From: PALSA-607 sp036501485
GTDB taxonomy: Bacteria; Actinomycetota; Actinomycetes; Acidothermales; Acidothermaceae
Direction of reading: 5' to 3'
NCBI GenBank assembly: GCA_036501485.1
Contig: DASYAG010000121.1
Location: 1 to 49,859, forward strand
Length of the DNA: 49,859 nt
Below are positions 8,569 to 16,516 of this stretch, piece after piece. The notes under the pieces are model-generated. The model was not told the origin of the DNA. It made no database searches and saw only the letters and a program-made list of their open reading frames with translations. The position numbers and the translations under genes were made by a program. Numbering within the stretch: position 1 is the stretch's first letter; every line of letters begins with the position of its first letter.

Positions 8569-9423
8569 ATGAGTGGAGGCTTGCGAGCGTCGAGCGAGCG
8601 TGTCTCGCGTGCGGCCGTCCGCGTTCCAGCAATTGGGCTCGGCACCTACCGCCTTCGCGGGATCCGCGGCTCAGAGGTAATCATGCGCGCTCTCGACGTC
8701 GGCTACCGACTCCTCGACACGGCGGCAAGCTACGACAACGAAGCGACGGTCGGGCGGGCAGTCCGTCTGACCAGCGTGCCCCGCGACGAGGTATTCGTCA
8801 CGTCGAAGATCCCCGGCCGGTACCAGGACCGAGCGCTCGCGCTCGAGACGATCGAGGAGAGCCTGCTCCGAATGGGTCTGGACTACATCGATTTCTATCT
8901 CATTCACTGGCCCAACCCAGGGCGGGATCGGTACCTCGACGCCTGGGACGCGCTTCTCGAGGCGCGCGACCGCGGCTACATCCGCCACGCCGGGGTCAGC
9001 AACTTCCTCCCGGAACATCTCGACCGACTCGTTGCGGCGACGGGTGAGGCACCCGTCGTTAACCAAATCGAGATGCACCCGTACTTCCCACAGCTTGAGC
9101 AACTCGAGGTTCATCGGCGGATGGGAATCGTCACCGAGGCGTGGACGCCACTCGGCCGCGGCAATGAGCTGCTCGCCGACCCCACCATCCGGCGGGTCGC
9201 ACAAGCCCACGGTTGGACGCCAGCGCAGTGTGTCTTGCGCTGGCACGAGCAGCTTGGCGCCGTGCCCTTGCCGAAGGCCGAGTCCGTGGAGCGCCAGTGC
9301 GAAAACCTCAACAGTATCCAACTCGAGCCGCTCGCGGACGACGAGCTCGCCGCCATCAGCGCGCTAGGCCGGCCCGACGGGCGCACCACCGACCAGGACC
9401 CGGCTACCTACGAAAGTCTCTGA
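8569..9423 (+). CDS. Aldo/keto reductase (2,5-diketogluconate reductase-like)
   Basis: A compact AKR of the 2,5-diketo-D-gluconate reductase/AKR5 type, 284 residues from ATG 8569 (MSGGLRASS), which has a GGGA-type site just upstream; the open frame begins at 8542. Catalytic tetrad: Asp and Tyr in LLDTAASYDNEATVG, Lys in VTSKIPG, His in YLIHWPNPGR. GVSNFLPEHL and NQIEMHPYF are classical group signatures, and PLPKAESVERQCEN is the cofactor-phosphate loop. It probably reduces or oxidises a sugar-derived carbonyl with NADPH. It is transcribed away from the fuconate dehydratase-like gene and ends 174 bp before the permease operon, which has its own promoter. Confidence 0.9.
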   Translation: MSGGLRASSERVSRAAVRVPAIGLGTYRLRGIRGSEVIMRALDVGYRLLDTAASYDNEATVGRAVRLTSVPRDEVFVTSKIPGRYQDRALALETIEESLLRMGLDYIDFYLIHWPNPGRDRYLDAWDALLEARDRGYIRHAGVSNFLPEHLDRLVAATGEAPVVNQIEMHPYFPQLEQLEVHRRMGIVTEAWTPLGRGNELLADPTIRRVAQAHGWTPAQCVLRWHEQLGAVPLPKAESVERQCENLNSIQLEPLADDELAAISALGRPDGRTTDQDPATYESL

Positions 9424-9458
9424 CGAGACCACCGGTTCCCCCTGAAGTTTTCGATGCC

Positions 9459-9518
9459 TTGACACCCTCCAAAACCGAAGATACCGTGCCGTAATGCGGG
9501 TGGTGTTGAAACGATTCA
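9459..9518 (+). promoter_or_regulatory. Promoter plus LacI-type operator for the ABC permease operon
   Basis: TTGACA (9459-9464), 17-nt spacer, TACCGT (9482-9487). The operator TGAAACGATTCA (9507-9518) begins 19 nt after the -10. The dodecamer is identical to the one at 13216-13227. Confidence 0.7.
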
Positions 9519-9597
9519 CGATCGTACGTTGAAATGGCTCGGAGAGTCGAAATGATGTACAGAGTGAAGCGACTCCGATGAGACCGGAGGCGAGACC

Positions 9598-10557
9598 GTG
9601 AGCATGGTCGAGGTGGGCGGAACCACAGATGCCGCCCCCGGACGACGCATCGGAAACTCGCGGCCGAACCCCAGCGCGCATCGTCGGAGCCGGCTGAGGA
9701 ATCCGCCGTGGTGGTTCATCCTCCCGGGCGTCGCGTTCTATCTGTTCGTCATCATCGTGCCCGCGATCCAGGGCGGCGCGTATTCGCTCACGTCGTGGGA
9801 CGGCTTGAGCGCTGCCAAGAAGTACATCGGATTCCACAATTTCCGTCAGATCTTCACCGACCAGCTCGCGCGCCAAACGATCAAGCAGACACTTGAACTG
9901 ACCGCCGCCATGACAGTTGGCCTGGTCGTGGTGGGCCTCGGGCTCGCGTTGGCGCTCCACACGCTGGTGAAGTCCCGCTTCATCCTTCGCGTGGTGTTCT
10001 TCGCGCCGGTGGTCGTCGCTCCCGTCATGGTGGCCTATCTTTGGCAGTTCATTTTCAGCCCATTCGGGGCTCTAAACAGCGCACTTAGCGCGGTCGGTCT
10101 ACAGAAGTTGGAACTGTCGTGGCTGGGATCACCCAGAGTCGCACTGTGGACTATCGCCGCAGTGATCATCTGGCAGTACGCCGGCTACGCGATGGTGATC
10201 TTCATCGCAGGGCTCGAGTCGATCTCGCCGGAGGTGCTCGAGGCCGCTCGCGTCGACGGCGCGAACGCTTTTCAGCGTTTCCGCTATATGACCTTTCCCC
10301 TGTTGTCCCCGGCCTTCGTCATCGTCTTGACGCTCGCGGTGATCATGGGGCTCAAGCAGTTCGAGACCGTGTGGATCATGACGACCGGCGGCCCGGCCAA
10401 TTCAACACAAACGCTTGCAACCCTGATGTATCAGGAGGCGTTCAGCCTCAACAGTTTCGGTTACGCCACCGCCCTTGCTGTCCTCCTCTCGATAGTCGTG
10501 CTCATCATCTCCGGCAGTTTGTATTCCGTGTCCTCCAGGATTAACCGGGTCGCGTGA
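9598..10557 (+). CDS. Carbohydrate ABC transporter permease (MalF/UgpA type)
   Basis: Inner-membrane permease of 319 residues with six predicted hydrophobic spans; the first, near residues 40-60, follows a basic N-terminal tail. The EAA loop that docks the ATPase is clear: EVLEAARVDGANAFQRFRYM. A GGPANSTQTLATLMYQEAF segment near the end is typical of sugar permeases of the CUT1 class. GTG 9598 has CGGAGG upstream. The next permease gene overlaps by 4 nt (GTGA), so translation is coupled. No ATP-binding subunit is encoded in the locus, so it likely uses a shared MsmX/MsiK-type ATPase encoded elsewhere. Confidence 0.93.
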   Translation: MSMVEVGGTTDAAPGRRIGNSRPNPSAHRRSRLRNPPWWFILPGVAFYLFVIIVPAIQGGAYSLTSWDGLSAAKKYIGFHNFRQIFTDQLARQTIKQTLELTAAMTVGLVVVGLGLALALHTLVKSRFILRVVFFAPVVVAPVMVAYLWQFIFSPFGALNSALSAVGLQKLELSWLGSPRVALWTIAAVIIWQYAGYAMVIFIAGLESISPEVLEAARVDGANAFQRFRYMTFPLLSPAFVIVLTLAVIMGLKQFETVWIMTTGGPANSTQTLATLMYQEAFSLNSFGYATALAVLLSIVVLIISGSLYSVSSRINRVA

Positions 10558-11375
10558 ACAGGTACACGTGGCGAACCGGCGTTCGCGAGGGAACCATGTG
10601 GATCCTCGCATTGCTCTTCGTGTTGCCGATCTACCTGCTTTTCAATATGGCGTTCGGTAACGGCACGACCCAGGCCCACCCGCTGGTACCAACCGGACAC
10701 CCGACCTTTCACAACTTCACCCAGGCATGGCATACCGGCGATCTCGGTCCGTCCCTGCTGATCTCGCTGTTCGTCACCGTGTCCAGCATCGCTTTCACGG
10801 TCATCCTCTCCGCGTACGCCGCTTATCCGTTGGCGCGGATCACCGCCACCTGGTCCCGCGCAGTGTTCTACCTGGTCATGCTCGGCCTGATCTTGCCGTT
10901 CTTTATCGCACTGATCCCGCTGTACCAGACGATGCACACGCTCGGCCTGCTCGGAACCCCGTATGCGCTGATTGTCCTGTACATCGGCCACCAGTTCCCG
11001 CTGTCGGTGTTCCTTTACGTTGGCTTCCTCCGTGCGCTTCCGAGGGACTACGAGGAATCCGCACTCCTCGATGGGTGTACCCCAGCTCGGGCATTTATCT
11101 CCGTCGTCCTCCCTATGCTGCGGCCGGTCACCGGAACCGTCGTGATCCTGAACGCGGTGCAGATTTGGAATGACTTCCTGACGCCTTTGCTATTCCTCGG
11201 CACCGGCCGATACAAGACACTGCCGATCAGCATCTACACCTTCGTCGGCGAGTACACGGCCCAGTGGCCGCTCGTTTTCGCTGGGATCGTCATCTGCATC
11301 CTCCCGCTCCTCGTCGTCTACTTCGCGATGCAGCGGCGGATCATGCGCGGGTTCAGCTCGGGCCTCAAGGGCTGA
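10554..11375 (+). CDS. Carbohydrate ABC transporter permease (MalG/UgpE type)
   Basis: The second CUT1-class permease, 273 residues, six predicted membrane helices. The EAA loop reads YEESALLDGCTPARAFISVVLP. The C-terminal end IMRGFSSGLKG is characteristic of MalG-like subunits. It starts at GTG 10554, inside the stop region of the first permease (GTGA overlap). The pair forms the membrane channel served by the two binding proteins at 13362 and 14960. The next gene begins 79 bp later on the same strand, so read-through into the reductase/SDR pair is likely. Confidence 0.93.
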   Translation: MNRYTWRTGVREGTMWILALLFVLPIYLLFNMAFGNGTTQAHPLVPTGHPTFHNFTQAWHTGDLGPSLLISLFVTVSSIAFTVILSAYAAYPLARITATWSRAVFYLVMLGLILPFFIALIPLYQTMHTLGLLGTPYALIVLYIGHQFPLSVFLYVGFLRALPRDYEESALLDGCTPARAFISVVLPMLRPVTGTVVILNAVQIWNDFLTPLLFLGTGRYKTLPISIYTFVGEYTAQWPLVFAGIVICILPLLVVYFAMQRRIMRGFSSGLKG

Positions 11376-11454
11376 CGGTCGCAGTCCAATCGGATCGGTC
11401 CGGGCGGACGGCATCGAGCGAAGGCGCCCCGCAACGCATCGGGAGAGGAGACAC

Positions 11455-12378
11455 GTGCGCTATCGACAAGTCGCTGGCCAGCCCGTGAGCGTGATCGGGT
11501 TCGGCGGGGCCAAGCTCTCGCTCCACGCCCACCGCCCGAGCGAAGAGGAGGCCATCCGAACCATCCACGCCGCACTCGACGCAGGCATCACCCTGCTCGA
11601 TACGGCGGACATCTACGCCCTGGACTTCCCCGACATGGGTCACAACGAGCGGCTGTTCGCGAAGGCGATACGCACGTGGCCTGGCGACCGGGACGACTTA
11701 CTCGTCGCGACAAAAGGCGGGCAGTACTGGGACGACGGCAAGGCGGTCTTTGACGGCAGCGCTGCGAAGATCCGGGCAGCGTGTACAGCCAGTCTGACCG
11801 CCCTGGGTGTGGAGCGGATCGGCCTTTACCTGCTGCACCGGCTCCCCGGTGACTACGCGCCACGCGGCTCGGTGTGGGGCGATACGTTCGCGGAGACGAT
11901 CGAGACGCTGCGAGAGCTGCAGAAGGAGGGCTTGGTCGCGCACGTAGGGCTGTCAAACGTCGACGTCTCGATGGCAGAGTCGGCGCTGCAAACACTCGAA
12001 CTCGCGGCGATCGAGAACCCAATCGGGGTGCTCGCGCCGATTGAAGCTGACCAGCTCGCACTGTGCGAGCGGGAGGACATCGCGCTCCTCGGTTGGGGTC
12101 CGTTGAAGGGCACAGTGCCCTCCAATCCCACGCCCGACGATGGTCCGGTCCGCGACCGCGTCGGGGTGCTGCGCGAGATCGGGTCGGCCCACGGCGTCTC
12201 GCTGCAGCAAGTGACGCTCGCTTGGGAACTTGCGACTTCTGTGCAGGTGATCCCACTCGTAGGCGCGCGCCGGCCGGAGTCGGTGATTGACAGCGCGGCC
12301 GCGGTCGAGCTGGCCCTCACCGACGAGGAACTGCGCGCGATCGAGGACGCGGGATCGCCCACAGATACCGATGAATGA
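11455..12378 (+). CDS. Aldo/keto reductase
   Basis: AKR of 307 residues starting at GTG 11455, with a strong GAGAGGAG site upstream. Motifs: LLDTADIYALDFPDMGHNE (Asp, Tyr), VATKGGQYWDDGK (Lys), YLLHRLPGDY (His), VGLSNVDVSM and PLVGARRPESV (cofactor end). It belongs to the broad bacterial AKR group that includes D-threo-aldose (L-fucose) and pyridoxal dehydrogenases, so aldose 1-dehydrogenase activity feeding the lactonase/dehydratase steps is possible. Its stop overlaps the start of the next SDR by 8 nt (ATGAATGA), so the two products probably act together. Substrate not determinable from sequence. Confidence 0.87.
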   Translation: MRYRQVAGQPVSVIGFGGAKLSLHAHRPSEEEAIRTIHAALDAGITLLDTADIYALDFPDMGHNERLFAKAIRTWPGDRDDLLVATKGGQYWDDGKAVFDGSAAKIRAACTASLTALGVERIGLYLLHRLPGDYAPRGSVWGDTFAETIETLRELQKEGLVAHVGLSNVDVSMAESALQTLELAAIENPIGVLAPIEADQLALCEREDIALLGWGPLKGTVPSNPTPDDGPVRDRVGVLREIGSAHGVSLQQVTLAWELATSVQVIPLVGARRPESVIDSAAAVELALTDEELRAIEDAGSPTDTDE

Positions 12379-13129
12379 CCAGGTGCGCGTCGCCCTCGTC
12401 ACCGGCGCGGGAACCGGGATCGGACGTGCCTCCGCTCTCGCCCTTGCGCGGCGCGGCTTCCACCTGGCGCTCACGGGACGGCGGCCGGACCCGCTTGAGG
12501 ACACCGCGGCTGCGATCGCTGCAGAGGGCGGTCGCGTGCTTACAGTTCCTGCGGACGTTTCGAACGAAGACGCCGTTGCGCAGCTGTTCGAGCGCATCGC
12601 GAAGGAGTTCGGACGCCTCGACCTGCTCTTCAACAACGCCGGCGGAAACGTCGGCCGTGCCCTGATCTCCGATCTCTCGCTTCAGGCATGGAACAGCGTG
12701 ATCGGGGCCAATCTGACCGGATCATTCCTCTGCGCGCGCGCAGCGTTCCGGATGATGATGTCGCAGGATCCCCCGGGCGGGCGGATCATCAACAACGGCT
12801 CACTTTCCGCACACGTGCCGCGACCGGCGAGTCTCGCCTACACGGTCAGCAAACACGGCGTTACCGGCCTCACCAAGCAACTAGCGCTGGACGGTCGGCG
12901 ATACGGGATCGCGTGCGGTCAGATCGACGTGGGTAACGCGGCGACGGCGGGCTCCGGCGCCTCGGCGCTGACGCGCGAACAGCCCGACGGCACGATGCAG
13001 ACTGAGGCGACGATCTCGCCGGACGCGGTGGCCAACGCCGTCATCGCGATGGCGGACCTGCCGCTCGACGTGAACATCCTGACGCTCACCGTGATGGCAA
13101 CGACGATCCCCTATGTGGGCCGCGGGTGA
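12371..13129 (+). CDS. SDR family oxidoreductase
   Basis: Short-chain dehydrogenase, 252 residues from ATG 12371, which overlaps the preceding stop by 8 nt; the open frame extends upstream to 12287 but the SDR fold begins with MNDQVRVALVTGAGTGIG. Motifs: TGAGTGIG for NAD(P), NNAGGNVGRA, NNGSLSAHVPRP (catalytic Ser) and YTVSKHGVTGLTKQLALD (Tyr, Lys). The C-terminal DVNILTLTVMATTIPYVGRG is typical of SDRs labelled sorbitol or glucose dehydrogenase-like. It likely oxidises or reduces a polyol or aldonate. It ends the permease operon; a new promoter follows at 13172. Confidence 0.9.
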   Translation: MNDQVRVALVTGAGTGIGRASALALARRGFHLALTGRRPDPLEDTAAAIAAEGGRVLTVPADVSNEDAVAQLFERIAKEFGRLDLLFNNAGGNVGRALISDLSLQAWNSVIGANLTGSFLCARAAFRMMMSQDPPGGRIINNGSLSAHVPRPASLAYTVSKHGVTGLTKQLALDGRRYGIACGQIDVGNAATAGSGASALTREQPDGTMQTEATISPDAVANAVIAMADLPLDVNILTLTVMATTIPYVGRG

Positions 13130-13171
13130 GTACCGCACCCTGGGACAGGGTTACAAATCGGTATCGAGAGA

Positions 13172-13227
13172 TTGACAGCCCGATGACGCCAAGTTATGGT
13201 TTTCCATCATACGGATGAAACGATTCA
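13172..13227 (+). promoter_or_regulatory. Promoter plus LacI-type operator for the binding-protein operon
   Basis: TTGACA (13172-13177), 17-nt spacer, TATGGT (13195-13200), then the operator TGAAACGATTCA (13216-13227) 15 nt below the -10. This is the clearest promoter in the locus. The ATG inside the operator (13215) opens a longer frame but precedes any ribosome site. Confidence 0.75.
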
Positions 13228-13361
13228 ACGCGACGGCACGCGCCGCCCTTCATGGCCCCGCACCGTTGCACGCCGCACGCTCGCGCCGACCCTCGCGGCA
13301 AGCAAGTTCCCCTGACAACCAAAGGGATTGCAACGATGCAGTCCAGGGTGGAGAGACGGAA

Positions 13362-14855
13362 ATGAGAAACCTGCGTACCTCCCGGGTCAGCTCCTCCAAT
13401 GGAGGCGGCACGGCGTTCCTTGCGTTGTCGCCAGGGCGCCGGGTGCTCTCAGCACTGACGGTTCCGGTCGCCTTGGCGTTGCTCGCCGCGTGTAGCAGTA
13501 GCAGCGGAAGTTCGGTGTCCTCCAGCACCTCGTCAGCAAGCACCCCGTCCTCAGTAACCACGCCGTCGACAGCAACCACCCCGTCGTCAGCAAGCAGTGC
13601 GGGGTCCGCATCGTCGCCTGGTACCGCGTCGTCCCCCGGTACTGCTTCGTCGCCTTACGTGTTGCCGACCGATGACCCGGCCGCAACCCTAACGATCGAC
13701 TCGATAAGCACCTACCAGCCGGCGCTGCCCGTAATAATCGCGGACTTCAAGGCGAAGTACCCGAACGCGAACCTCCAGGCCAAGTACGTCCCGTCGTCTT
13801 CGTACACGACGTTGATCGGCTCGCAACTCGCAAACGGCACTGCGTCCGACATCATCTCGGTGTCGCCAGGCGGCGCGAGTGTGCAGACGGTGGGGGTAAT
13901 CGGCAAGGCCGGCTATCTCAAGGATCTGTCCGATCAACCGTGGGTCGGTGAGGTACCCGCCGCGTACAACCAATCGATGGGCGTCGACGGCAAGACGTAT
14001 ATCCCCGCACTCGCATCGCGGTCGATCAACGCCTTCTACAACACCACGACGATGGACAAGGACGGCTTCAAGGAGCCGCAGACGTTCAATGACGTCCTGG
14101 CGCTATGCGCCGCGGCCTCGGCGAAGGGAATCGCCGCCTACGCGATCGGCGCGGCGACTGACTACGAGAGTCAGATGATCTCGTTCATGTTTACCGCCAG
14201 CCTCGTGCCGGACACCAAGACGTTTATTGCCGATCGGACCAGCGGCGCGACCACGTTCGCGAAGTCGACCTGGCTCACTGTGTTCCAGAACGAGTACCAG
14301 ATGCAGCAGAAGGGCTGCTTCGCGAAGGACCCTAATGGCACGACGGTCAACGCTGCTGAGGCCGAAGTCGCCAACGGCCAAGCGCTCGCCTACTTCGGGC
14401 AGTCGAATCAGTATCCGGCGGTGAGCGCTCTAAATCCGTCCCAAAAGATCGACGCGACTACCCTCCCAGCCACAAACAACCCAGCCGACACCCGATTGTC
14501 GGTCGCGTTGGAGGCGTCGTTCGGCATCAACGCCAAGCTTTCGGGCGCCAAACTAGAGGTCGCCGAGCGATTCCTCGACTTCATGATGCAGCCAGCAGAA
14601 AACGAGAAGTTGGCCACGGCGCTCAGTGATGCTCCGGCCTTGCCGGACCCCAACTTCAAGACGACGCCCGGTGTCATTGCGCTCGCGCAGTTCACCCAGC
14701 AGGGCAAGACAAGCCTCGTCCCTGACCAGTTCTTCCCAAACCCCGCCGTTCGCTCCGACTGGATCAGCTACACACAGAAGATGCTCGGCGGTCAGGCGAC
14801 TCCGGACGACATCGTGAACGCGATGGACAAGGCCTGGGACACCGGTAAGCAGTAA
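13362..14855 (+). CDS. Sugar ABC transporter substrate-binding lipoprotein, copy 1
   Basis: Extracellular solute-binding protein of the CUT1 family, 497 residues from ATG 13362 (MRNLRTSRVSSSNGGG) with GGAGAG upstream. A basic n-region and the hydrophobic stretch VLSALTVPVALALLAAC end in a lipobox, so the mature protein should be lipid-anchored at the Cys. A long Ser/Thr/Ala/Pro-rich linker (about residues 50-100, repeats of ASSPGT) separates the anchor from the binding domain that begins near YVLPTDDPAATL. LDFMMQPAENEKLAT and PDPNFKTTPGV are typical C-lobe segments. A close paralogue follows 104 bp downstream. It presumably delivers oligosaccharide to the permeases at 9598-11375. A strong hairpin after the stop (14858-14895) may set its expression above that of downstream genes. 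Confidence 0.93.
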   Translation: MRNLRTSRVSSSNGGGTAFLALSPGRRVLSALTVPVALALLAACSSSSGSSVSSSTSSASTPSSVTTPSTATTPSSASSAGSASSPGTASSPGTASSPYVLPTDDPAATLTIDSISTYQPALPVIIADFKAKYPNANLQAKYVPSSSYTTLIGSQLANGTASDIISVSPGGASVQTVGVIGKAGYLKDLSDQPWVGEVPAAYNQSMGVDGKTYIPALASRSINAFYNTTTMDKDGFKEPQTFNDVLALCAAASAKGIAAYAIGAATDYESQMISFMFTASLVPDTKTFIADRTSGATTFAKSTWLTVFQNEYQMQQKGCFAKDPNGTTVNAAEAEVANGQALAYFGQSNQYPAVSALNPSQKIDATTLPATNNPADTRLSVALEASFGINAKLSGAKLEVAERFLDFMMQPAENEKLATALSDAPALPDPNFKTTPGVIALAQFTQQGKTSLVPDQFFPNPAVRSDWISYTQKMLGGQATPDDIVNAMDKAWDTGKQ

Positions 14856-14857
14856 CG

Positions 14858-14895
14858 CGAGGTGGCCGGTCGGGTACCCACCCGGCCGGCCCTCG
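14858..14895 (+). terminator. GC-rich hairpin after binding protein 1
   Basis: CGAGG...GGCCGG.CGGGT pairs with ACCCG.GCCGGCC.CTCG around an ACCC loop, with a 2-nt bulge. No T-run follows. It is more likely an attenuating or mRNA-stabilising hairpin than a full terminator, because the same operon seems to continue. Confidence 0.5.
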
Positions 14896-14959
14896 CGGCC
14901 CGGCAAGCAAGTTCCCCGACAAACAATTGCGGCAATGCGTCCACTGTGGAGAGACGGAA

Positions 14960-16381
14960 ATGAGAAACCTGCGCACCTCCCGCGTCGATTCCGCCGAGAG
15001 ACGCCGCGCGGCGCTCAGCGCACAGTTCCCTAGGCGCGGCGTGCTGCCGGCGCTGACGATCCCAGTCGCCGTAGCAGTTCTGGCCGCATGTAGCAGCAGC
15101 GGAAAGACAGCGGCGCCGAGCACATCATCGGCAAGTACCGCGCCCGCAACCGCGTCGTCGCCCGCAACCGCGTCGTCGCCCTACGTGTTGCCCACCGATG
15201 ACCCAGCGGTGACCCTCATGCTCACGTCGACAAGCAACTACCAAATCGCGCTGCCGGGCATCCTTGCCGACTTCAAGGCGAAGTACCCGAACGCCAACAT
15301 CCAAGCCAAGTACGTCCTTTCGTCGGCGTACACGACGCTGATCGGCCCACAGCTCGCGAACGGAACCGCAGCCGACATCATCACGGTCTCGCCGGGCAGT
15401 GCGAGCACGCAGTCCGTAGCGACCCTCGGCAAGGCCGGGTATCTGAAGGACCTGTCCGATCAGCCGTGGGTCAGTGAAGTGCCGGCCGACTATCAGGAGT
15501 CCATGGGCGTCAACGGCAAGACGTATGTGCCGGCGCTCGCATCGCGCTCGATCAACACGTTCTACAACACCACGACGATGGACAAGGACGGCTTCATAGA
15601 ACCGCAGACATTCAATGACGTGCTGGCGCTGTGCGCGGCCGCAAAGGCGAAAGGGATCGCGGCCTACACGATCGGCGCTGCGACTGACTACGAGAGTCAG
15701 ATGATCACGTACATGTTCAGCTCGACGCTGGTGCCGGGCACCAAGCAGTTCATTGCCGACCGGACCAGTGGAGCTACCACGTTCGCGGACTCGCCGTGGC
15801 TCACGGTCTTCCAGCTCGAAGACCAGATGTTGCAGAAGGGCTGCTTCGCGAAGGACCCAAACGGCACGGACATCAACGCCGCAGAGGCCGAGGTCGCCAA
15901 CGGCCAGGCGCTCGCCTACTTCGGGCAGTCGAACCAATATCCTGCGTTGACCAAGCTTGCTCCGAGCGACAAGTTCGACGCGACTAGCCTCCCTGCCACT
16001 AACAACCCAGCAGACACCCGGCTCTCGATCGCGCTAGAGGCGTCGTTTGGCATCAATGCGAAGTTGACGGGCGACAAGTTGGTGGTGGCAGAGCGATTCC
16101 TCGACTTCATGATGCAGCCGGCGGAGAACGAGAAGCTCGCCACCGCGCTTAGCGACGCTCCCGCCCTGCCGGATCCGAACTTCAAAACAACGCCCGGTGT
16201 CGCTGCACTCGCGCAGTTCGAGCAGGAAGGCAAGACCACTCTCGTCGCGGACCAGTTCTTCCCGAACCCCAACGTCCGCACCGACTGGATCACCTACACG
16301 CAGAAGATGCTTGCCGGACAGGCGACTCCGAACGACATCGTGAACGCGATGGACAAAGCCTGGACCACTGGAAACCAGTGA
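14960..16381 (+). CDS. Sugar ABC transporter substrate-binding lipoprotein, copy 2
   Basis: Paralogue of the preceding protein, 473 residues from ATG 14960 (MRNLRTSRVDSAERR). The same ribosome site and leader sequence precede it. The signal region is VLPALTIPVAVAVLAAC with the lipobox Cys, then a shorter Ser/Thr/Ala/Pro linker. From YVLPTDDPAVTL to the end it aligns colinearly with copy 1, with substitutions scattered through both lobes (for example MLTSTSNYQIALPG against TIDSISTYQPALPV). Both copies keep SINxFYNTTTMDKDGF and TIGAATDYESQM-type segments, so they probably bind related ligands. Divergent specificity within one transporter is the obvious hypothesis. An imperfect hairpin follows the stop (16395-16421). 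Confidence 0.93.
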   Translation: MRNLRTSRVDSAERRRAALSAQFPRRGVLPALTIPVAVAVLAACSSSGKTAAPSTSSASTAPATASSPATASSPYVLPTDDPAVTLMLTSTSNYQIALPGILADFKAKYPNANIQAKYVLSSAYTTLIGPQLANGTAADIITVSPGSASTQSVATLGKAGYLKDLSDQPWVSEVPADYQESMGVNGKTYVPALASRSINTFYNTTTMDKDGFIEPQTFNDVLALCAAAKAKGIAAYTIGAATDYESQMITYMFSSTLVPGTKQFIADRTSGATTFADSPWLTVFQLEDQMLQKGCFAKDPNGTDINAAEAEVANGQALAYFGQSNQYPALTKLAPSDKFDATSLPATNNPADTRLSIALEASFGINAKLTGDKLVVAERFLDFMMQPAENEKLATALSDAPALPDPNFKTTPGVAALAQFEQEGKTTLVADQFFPNPNVRTDWITYTQKMLAGQATPNDIVNAMDKAWTTGNQ

Positions 16382-16394
16382 CGCGCCAGACGCG

Positions 16395-16421
16395 GCCGGC
16401 CGGACACATAATCCGGCTGGC
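16395..16421 (+). terminator. Hairpin after binding protein 2
   Basis: GCCGGCCGGA and TCCGGCTGGC form a 10-bp stem (one G-T pair) around the loop CACATAA. No T-run. The position mirrors the hairpin after copy 1, consistent with partial termination or protection of the binding-protein transcripts. Confidence 0.45.
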
Positions 16422-16516
16422 TCGAGTAGGCAAAGGCACACGCAATCTGGTGGAACTCAGGAGCCATGCACACGTGGCCGAGCCGAAAAAAGAAACCGAA
16501 GGGAAACAGAGCGCAC

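Larger units (their letters stand above)
13291..16381 (+). repeat. Tandem duplication of binding-protein gene with its leader
   Basis: Two direct copies with starts 1598 bp apart (ATG 13362 and 14960). The similarity includes the untranslated leader: CCTCGCGG followed by GGCAAGCAAGTTCCCC at 13297-13312 and at 14902-14917, and an identical GGAGAGACGGAAATGAGAAA at each start. The coding copies differ by many substitutions and by linker length, so this is not a recent or assembly duplication. Confidence 0.85.

Noticed and set aside
13215..13361. Upstream ATG start for binding protein 1
   Set aside because: That ATG is inside the operator and close to the predicted transcription start; the signal peptide and ribosome site match ATG 13362, and copy 2 confirms it.
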